Shown one piece after another: positions 57,431 to 64,000 of a stretch of DNA of 64,000 nt. The stretch covers positions 4,464,001-4,528,000 of the forward strand of contig NC_035793.1 in NCBI RefSeq assembly GCF_001653235.2, written 5' to 3'. The translations under genes and the position numbers were made by a program. The stretch comes from Pochonia chlamydosporia 170 (Eukaryota; Ascomycota; Sordariomycetes; Hypocreales; Clavicipitaceae). The notes under the pieces were generated by a model, which was not told the origin of the DNA, ran no database searches, and saw nothing but the letters and a program-made list of their open reading frames with translations. Each line of letters begins with the position of its first letter. Position 1 is the first letter of the stretch.

Positions 57431-60032
57431 GATTCTTTGCTTGGTCGAGGGGCTGGGGAATATGAATACATGACATAGTTGGGGAGCTTTTATTTCGAGC
57501 GGGGAAGGATACCATTGTGCTTCTGGCATACGCGAGACATGACAGCCTATTTTTCTTTTTCTTTTTCTTTTGGTGCTACACATTCTTTCTTCCTTTGGCT
57601 GATGCCAAACCTTTTCTTTGTGGAGGTTGAGTTGGATAGAGGGTTGGAGTACGGGAAAAGATGTAATGGGGCTGGGGATTATGAATATGGCATGTTCATG
57701 GCGTTGGGGACTGAGATTCTTTTTTGTTAGGATCGTTAGGATGCATATCTGACATCTGGCCTCTGAGGCTGTCGCTTTATTAATATGGCTGCTGCTTTAT
57801 TCTTTGGAACTGTGAGCTTACTCCCCCACGCATGAATGGTAGATACTGTCTGATATAAAGACAATGTCTATGGTTGGGACAAGTGGCGTTCTGTGCAGAC
57901 AATCGAGTCTAGTGATATTGCGAGTAGGATTCCTGATCAAGATGCCGAATATGGTAATGAGTGATGTGATATCTGACATGTACCCTCTGAAGTTGAGTCG
58001 CGTATCAATATGGCTTAATACTTGTAGAACTGTGAGCATTCACATCTTTACGCGTAATAGTACAGTTAGAGCCCATAATTTGAACAGCGTCTAGGTGCCA
58101 GAAGGCTATGTTTGAACAAATCTAGCGTCGTAAGTACCGAACATTGCGTGAGATATTTGGCAGTGTTCAATACATTTGACCAGCTGTAGATGTGGCATAT
58201 AAAGCTACAGTACCTGGTCATATGTATCTTTCCACGCGAGTATGGGTTAGTCGCCTCAGCGGGGGCGACTTCTCATGACCTCTCACTGTACGCATGAATG
58301 GTACAAGTTCAATACAAAGAGACAATGTCTGTAGTTTGGTCAAATGACGTTCTGTGCAGACGTCAACAGCCTGATGATTGAGGAGTAGGTTCCTGATGAA
58401 CGTGTCGAATATGGTATATGGTATTGTGACATCTGATATCTGACATCTTTGAGGCTGAATATTTTATTGACATGCCTGCTTCTTTATACTTGAAGAATTG
58501 TGAGTATTTACTCCTTAGGTATGTGTGAAGGGTAGATATTATGCGATATACAGCTACGCGTGAATGGTAGATGTCTAATATAAAGAGACAATGTGTAAGT
58601 GGCATTTTGTGCAGACGTCAACAGCCTAATGACTGCTGAGTCGATCCCTGATGAACGTGTCGAACATGGCAAACAAGTAATGTGATCCCTACCCATGCAA
58701 CTGACTGAATACGCCATGAGTCACCGTCACACAACATATATTGAGCACAAGTAGCACAACCCACGTTGACGTTTGCTAGCAAACGTACATCGGACAATTC
58801 GACGTGCTGCTGTACACTACTCTGTACCACATCGAGAACCTGTCAATCACGTAACACAGCATTTTGTGCTCGTCCCAATCCAGCCACCAGAACGTGAGTA
58901 GACAAACAAATAGTCTTGGCGGCCCGACCTGGATCTTTCCCATACGATTGGATCACTGCTTCGGGCACAAGGAGCGTGAAAAGTGAGTGAGGGGTTCATG
59001 TAGACCGACCAACCGACTACCTGGTTCACACCGAAATTGGCACCCCCAATGTGATTGAGGTGAAGACATGACATTTTAGTCTGGACTAACTTGCTCATAC
59101 CGACGTCTTAGACACTGCCTGTTTCCCCTCCCGCTCCTTGTTCTCCCCCCCAGGCTGGGAGACCACAACCCGAAAAAAAAAAAGACCAGACGCCAGTGTC
59201 TCAGCTCCCAACGCCCATCGTACAGTGCCGTCCTAAGAATCATCTTGCGATTGGTACATAAATCTTGCCGCAAATCCACCGGGTATAAACAAAGTAGTAA
59301 AAAAAAAAAATGGATAATCCCAAATTTCATACGCCATGCTTTCCTGTTGTCTTCGTTAGGTTTTCCCAATTGCTGCCCGGTGAGGCACGTCACGGAGCGA
59401 TTGGTCCGTTCTGGAGCAGACATCTCGTGACTGGAAGAGACATTGTTCTTTCCTGAAATGTGATTCACTCCATCCGTACGTAGGGGGTATCAGATCCGAA
59501 ACAAAGTCAAGAAAATGAAATCCGTACCAAGTTGGAGAATTCTCCTCAAGGGAAGAAAAAAAGCAAAGGGTACCCTAACCAACAAAAGCAACACAAAAAA
59601 TGTGCTCAACTGAAGAAGGAAGTGTTTAAAAAAAAAATAAAAAAGAAGACAGTAATAAAAAAACGCCAGATGAACAAATTAGCGAAGCCGTGAGGCCTGT
59701 CCCTATCTTTGCACAGCCGTGAGGCTTCGATTCCATCTTTGAAGTTCCTATTCCAATCATCCGCTTCCGTAGTCATTCGTACAATCCAATCTCGATGCCC
59801 CAAACGATTTTCGGAATCTGCAACATTGCTGTTGTTCTTGGTGCTGTGGTGGTGTTTTTTTCGTCTGCCCTTTTAATGTGCCTTGTTTGAGGATAACCGG
59901 ATCCTCCGTACATGGATAAGTCGCGGCCGCGTGGCGGGAATAGCCTATGAGGCCATGTAAATGTCTTTGTTCTCTTCTTCCGACCTGGTTTCTCTTGACC
60001 ACTTCCAAGAGCCACTCCGAATATTGATTGGT
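57431..60032. other. 2.6-kb gene-free region with diverged repeats
   Basis: Contains the 3' region of the NIMA gene (with a TTTTTC pyrimidine tract at 57550-57571), an array of diverged repeats (57743-58690, listed separately) and A-rich stretches at 59180, 59300 and 59625-59660 upstream of the CNL1-like stop. No open frame has support. Confidence 0.5.
57743..58690. repeat. Array of three diverged direct repeats
   Basis: Three related units in the same orientation. Shared landmarks in order: ATCTGACAT(C/G)T, a CTCTGAGGCTG-like stretch, (G)AA(C/T)TGTGAG(C/T)(A/T)TT(A/C)A(C), GCATGAATGGTA, ATA(T/C)AAAGAGACAATGT, (GTT)CTGTGCAGAC and TTCCTGAT(G/C)AA(C/G). Unit 1 is about 57743-57966, unit 2 begins at 57967 and is split by unrelated sequence (about 58070-58270), and unit 3 is about 58429-58690. 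Identity is partial, so the duplication is old. No coding capacity or terminal inverted repeat is evident; a decayed non-autonomous element or a satellite is possible. Confidence 0.65.
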
Positions 60033-60566
60033 TCAGTGCCTGCTCTTGTGAGATGAACCGTGTTTATGCGAGTGAGAATGCGAATGCGAATGCTTGTGAG
60101 ACGAGTGCTTGTGGTGCCGACTTGACGATCCACTCGTCTCCAAATCTCGTTCGAGTTCCTCAACTCTGGACCGATAACCCTTGACGATTTCTTTGATGTG
60201 GGCTATTCGGTCAAAATCCGTCTCCAACTCGTCAAGTTGCACTAGAATCTGCTGGTATCTCGCGATTTCTGCGTCGGCGCCATCAATGATGTTTCCGGCT
60301 CGATCATATTGAACTTGGGTGAACATTTGTGCTTGCTCGCTGAGATATTGTATGTTCTGTTCAATGTTCGCCATCAAACGATCAAAGTACCTCCCCAGAG
60401 CAGCAAGAGAAGAGCTGTCTAGTAGCAGTAGGCCCTGACTACTGGCTCTGCTGGCGGCGCGGGAGCTCGTCGATCCTCCTCCGAGTGCTGCTTGGCCCTG
60501 CCTCAGCAGCTGTATCTCCTCTGCTGAGAGACCCAGCTGTGTGTCCGGCACAGCGTTTGTTGCCAT
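60033..60566 (-). CDS. Small coiled-coil protein, BLOC-1 subunit CNL1-like, with His-rich tail
   Basis: Intronless, 177 residues from the ATG at 60566. The N-terminus has LSAEEIQLLRQGQ and a Ser/Arg stretch leading to GLLLLDSSSLAALGRYFDRLM. The middle is helical: QNIQYLSEQAQMF, DAEIARYQQILVQLDELETDF and IKEIVKGYRSRVEELERDLE. This layout resembles fungal proteins annotated as the BLOC-1 subunit CNL1, which acts in endosome maturation; the assignment is from memory and only moderate. The last 29 residues hold 12 histidines in HS and HK alternation, which could bind metal ions or be simply low-complexity. No membrane segment or signal peptide. Alternatives are another small coiled-coil subunit of a trafficking or kinetochore complex. 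Confidence 0.7.
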   Translation of the reverse strand: MATNAVPDTQLGLSAEEIQLLRQGQAALGGGSTSSRAASRASSQGLLLLDSSSLAALGRYFDRLMANIEQNIQYLSEQAQMFTQVQYDRAGNIIDGADAEIARYQQILVQLDELETDFDRIAHIKEIVKGYRSRVEELERDLETSGSSSRHHKHSSHKHSHSHSHSHKHGSSHKSRH

Positions 60567-61860
60567 GATGGGCGACGCGCACGAGGGGCGCCAAAGCGCC
60601 TGAGGAATTGGCGAGCCGTCAGAGTCGAGTTGCGACGGCTGTCAATGACCTCTCGAGACGGATTTAACTGAGGCGACGGGACTGGATATTCGGGGGTTCG
60701 GCGCTGATTGGACGTGCCGTGGGCATTGAAGAGCACGAGTGGGAAGGCGGTGGTTGTCCTTGATGGCTCAGTCGTGCACAATCATGCATCGTCTTGATGG
60801 AAACGACGTCGACGGGAGCCAAGTCCGCGAAGCACCGGCAGAGACCTACGGGACGGAGAATGTGGTGAAGGTGGGAGAAGAAGACTTTTGGGCGGCTTGC
60901 TATGGTGACCTCAAAGTCGAAGCTAAGCGCGGCAACAAGATGGTGGGTGCACGGCTTGTCTGGCTTGGTGGTCCTGGAGGAGATTATCGAGCCAGCTCGT
61001 GATTGGAGAATGCCCGGCGGATCAAAGGGCGGGTGCGGATCTTTCGTAGTCTCAGAAGTCAGAGCTGGTGGTTCCTCAACGGGCCAAGCCGCAAGCCCAG
61101 CCTGGCGGCTTGAGGAGGGGACGAGATGTATGTTTCCTCCCGCAGTTGATGGATGGAGAGGTAATTGTTCCTGTTCAACGCACGAGAACAAACGAGCTCG
61201 GTCAAAAAGGTTCGGAAGAACTATTGAAAGCCCAAGGGTTGCTCTTCACAAGCGCACAGGAATGTGTGTGGGTGGTGTGGCACCTCCAAGATCTGGTTGA
61301 AGCTGCAAGGAAGAAAGTTGGCAGGCGGATTGATGTGATGAACCAGGGTCAAACTGGTTCGGGACAAGATTCAGCAATATGTCGGGTGCATGCGCAAGTC
61401 CCTCCAGTTCCTGCTTCTATCGGTATCACGGATCAATTATCCAGTCCAGTGACCGGTGAGTGGAGGATTTGATCAGGTGCAGATCTAAAGATATCTGACC
61501 AGGAGAAGGGTCATGAACTCATGTTTAAGGTGCGGAGGGCTCCTTTTTAAACCCCGAGGTGAAAGGCATCAAGGTCGATACAGTCAGTCGGTCGAAGTAG
61601 ACATTTGCTGCAGATAATTGTTTGCTGTTCTGTACTGCCTTTCTGCGTTTGGCCTTCGGTGCCTGGCGTGGCGTAACTTGACAGGATGTGTAGCACAGTA
61701 CAGTAACTGAACATGTGCAAATGAATTGAACAGATAGCTTGCACACGATGGCAGCGGCGTCAAGTTATTGATTGATCATTGAAGGTCTGGTTTGTTCAAG
61801 TCTGGTACAAGTCGAGATGAGCCAGCCGGTGGCCAGAGAGATACCCAAGCTGCAGCGGGG

Positions 61861-61918
61861 GTGGAGGTGACTGGAGGTGACTGGAGACATGGATGACTGG
61901 AGACATGGATGACTGGAG
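61861..61918. repeat. GACTGGAG-based minisatellite
   Basis: Two copies of a 10-mer (GACTGGAGGT register) run into two copies of the 16-mer GACTGGAGACATGGAT, followed by a partial copy GACTGGAG. All share the GACTGGAG core. Non-coding. Confidence 0.85.
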
Positions 61919-63632
61919 CTTGAGGTTTGCACGCAAGTATGGTCTGGTGTGGACTAGCGGCCCGAGTTGCTGGGACGGGGAAGGAACGAGTCACTTCTCT
62001 GGCCAACTGCCTGCAACTGACCACCTACCACTGACCACTGACGATGTCTTGCCTGACGGGATGTAGCTTCCGCAGGAAGGAAAAAGAGGAGAGGCATCGC
62101 TATCCCAGCGCCTTCTCTTGTGAAGGTGCTTGAGTACCTGCGAAAGGATGGACAGAAAGACTAGAATGCAATTTGCATATGCGGAAATTGAGCAATCATG
62201 TACCTATAGGTACCTAGGTACGCACATAAACTTATGAAGGGTTCTGGTGGGAGAGCCTGGTCTGGCAGGTGCATCCCATGCAGGGTGCTTGCTCCGCTTG
62301 CGTCTGGTCTCACCTGGCTGCCCAAATCTTATGACGATGGTGCATGGTGGGCAGTTGGCTTCTTTGGTCTGGATTCCACTTCCACCAAAACAGAATTCTT
62401 CCAAACATGCAAGACCCATTCTCACGTTTGTCCTGTCACCAACTGGCAGTTTGCCATGACATGTTTTGCCGTCGCCCTCAACCGCCGATTTGATTGACGG
62501 AAAGGCAAAATTATTGTTTGTCTTGTCCTCATCTGTGTCGTTACTCCGTTGCGAGCTTCTGATCCTCTAGATCAGGCTGCTTTCCCCGCGCCGCGTCTTA
62601 TCATATTCGACTTCTTCACACCCCATTCTCATGGTGGTGACCTTGATGTAATCATGAGGCCGATCCGCACCAACTTGGTGCCCTACCTGCGGGCCGCCCG
62701 AGCAACACTACCACGCACTGCTGCGAACCACCCGACGCTATAGGAAGCTGGAATGTGAATATTGTGACAAGACAAGCAAGTCAAATTTTGAGGTGGTGTG
62801 TATGGTGCCTCTGCGGATCACTCTGAGAGCAAGCTAGTGCCTCTTCAGAGGGTAGGAGGAATGGAACACAACATTTGAACCCTGTTGAACTGATCACGAG
62901 CATAGGAACAAACCCTCGGTTGATGACACTGTCTAGAAGATTTGCTCGTGTTGCTTCTGTTCCAAATGCATCTGCTGCACCTCATCCCACAGCCATGCGG
63001 CCCAAGGACTTGATCATGACGTGCGTTCATGTTTGTGTAACGCAGAGTGCCTTGCATGTACATGAAAGTGCATGGGAATGCATGCCGGAAGCTCCCGTTA
63101 CGACGAATACAACATCGAAAAGCACCACAATTGTAGTGGTGTGTTGACTTTGTTGTCAACTGGCGGCTTGTTAAGTGCCGTCTGGACTCAATACTTCCGC
63201 GTCCTTTTTTTCTTCAATCAACACCTCCCTCCCATAACATGACGCATAGACAATTAAGGCAATGCATCATACTGTCTGCAGTTGACTTGTGAAACTTGAT
63301 GGTTGTCATCCGTCCCCGCGCACTTGAGACATGGAAACAGTGGTTTGTTCGTTCCCACCAACATCCTCATAGAGCAACAGATCATAAAATCTTCACACAC
63401 AACTAACCCGATTAAGGAAGAACTGCTTTGATTACCCAAGTACACTCCATGACGCATATGCAGAGAGCCGAGAGGACTTACACAACTCCAGTCTGCATCT
63501 AGGGCAGTTGATCATCGAGAATCCCGAGTCATATCGCAGAACTGAACTTATCATTGGTGGGTTCTGAGACAATCGGCTGAGACAACAGAGTTCGGATCAG
63601 CTTCCGAGGGTTGTCGCCAAGTCCTCCTTTTC

Positions 63633-63716
63633 GCCACGGGGAGAATTAAGAAGCTCCAAGAAGGATCCTGGAGGGGCCACAGGGAGAAATGAAAAGCTCC
63701 AAGAAGGATCCTGGAG
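63633..63716. repeat. Two-copy tandem duplication of about 43 bp
   Basis: Unit 1 (63633-63673) and unit 2 (63676-63716) share GCCACRGGGAGAA at their left ends, and the 23-base right parts at 63651-63673 and 63694-63716 (AAGCTCCAAGAAGGATCCTG then GAG) are identical. The left parts differ by a few bases. Non-coding as far as can be seen. Confidence 0.85.
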
Positions 63717-64000
63717 ACCGCCACCGTTAGCATCGCTTGATATCTTGTACATGGAAGTGCAAACGCACAATGCGCCTCCTTAGATAATTTAAGCGAACTC
63801 GGATAACAGCTAGCCGGACCCTTTGCGTGATCCAAATGGATACAAAAACAATGCGTCTGTCGGAGAATTCCATGATTTGCAGTTACTTCATCAATAGGGC
63901 AAAGTTGAAAGATGATGTATACTCGAACAGGGGTGAGCAGTCGAAATTTCATGCATCTTCAGCAACATCAACTATTCTACATTTGACGGGCACGCGACGT

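Larger units (their letters stand above)
60567..64000. other. 3.4-kb right-end region without a supported gene
   Basis: The first few hundred bases are the promoter of the CNL1-like gene. Open frames of up to 175 codons (minus, 60664-61191) and 134 codons (plus, 61068-61472) have no recognisable motif. Two small tandem repeats occur (61861-61918 and 63633-63716, listed separately). A near-palindromic CCTATAGGTACCTAGGTACG lies near 62203-62222. A gene extending beyond the right edge cannot be excluded. Confidence 0.45.

Noticed and set aside
60664..61191. 175-codon minus-strand frame upstream of the CNL1-like gene
   Set aside because: Lies in the promoter region and shows no domain or codon bias.
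1..64000. CRISPR arrays, integrated viruses, rRNA genes or intact transposons
   Set aside because: No regularly spaced repeats, no reverse transcriptase, transposase or capsid-like frames and no rRNA sequence were seen.

Overview
The window is nuclear DNA of a filamentous ascomycete. Genes are split by short introns (about 45-130 nt, one near 250 nt) with GTRNGT-type donors, internal CTAAC/CTGAC branch sequences and C/TAG acceptors. The conserved proteins look like those of Sordariomycetes, probably Hypocreales; that placement is inferred from protein resemblance, not from a search. Nothing bacterial or viral, no rRNA, and no confident tRNA or intact transposon was recognised. Exon coordinates were spliced by hand from frame continuity and splice signals.

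Layout. 1-1.5 kb: a 5' partial RAV2/Rogdi gene (minus) divergent from POP7 (RNase P/MRP). 1.5-6.7 kb: no supported gene. 6.7-15.7 kb: an accessory stretch with a DUF3237 protein, a two-domain GFA/CENP-V protein, an amidase-signature hydrolase and a secreted CAP/PR-1 protein. 15.7-23.0 kb: a 7.3-kb stretch without a supported gene. 23.0-26.8 kb: a flavin monooxygenase and a Dal5-type MFS permease facing away from a shared 447-bp promoter. 27.5-57.4 kb: a dense housekeeping block with complex I NDUFA8, nucleoporin NUP57, glycine decarboxylase GCV2, ribosome-assembly factor SQT1, an unknown basic protein, a zinc-finger protein, a small 82-residue candidate, COMPASS subunit SPP1, copper chaperone SCO1, a mitochondrial HAD hydrolase, choline kinase, an ankyrin-BTB protein and a NIMA kinase. 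57.4-64.0 kb: mostly non-coding, with diverged repeats and one small gene resembling BLOC-1 subunit CNL1.

How the genes work together. Four products serve mitochondria (NDUFA8, GCV2, SCO1, HAD hydrolase). SPP1, SQT1, NUP57 and POP7 serve chromatin, ribosome assembly, nuclear pores and RNA processing. This looks like ordinary housekeeping linkage rather than a pathway. The only pair that looks functionally linked is the monooxygenase and permease.

Most notable points: an apparent reading-frame break near the 3' end of the NIMA kinase gene; a stop-free 57-nt intron in the monooxygenase next to its NADPH motif; diverged tandem repeats at 57.7-58.7 kb; and two long gene-free stretches. I saw no convincing new multi-gene system.
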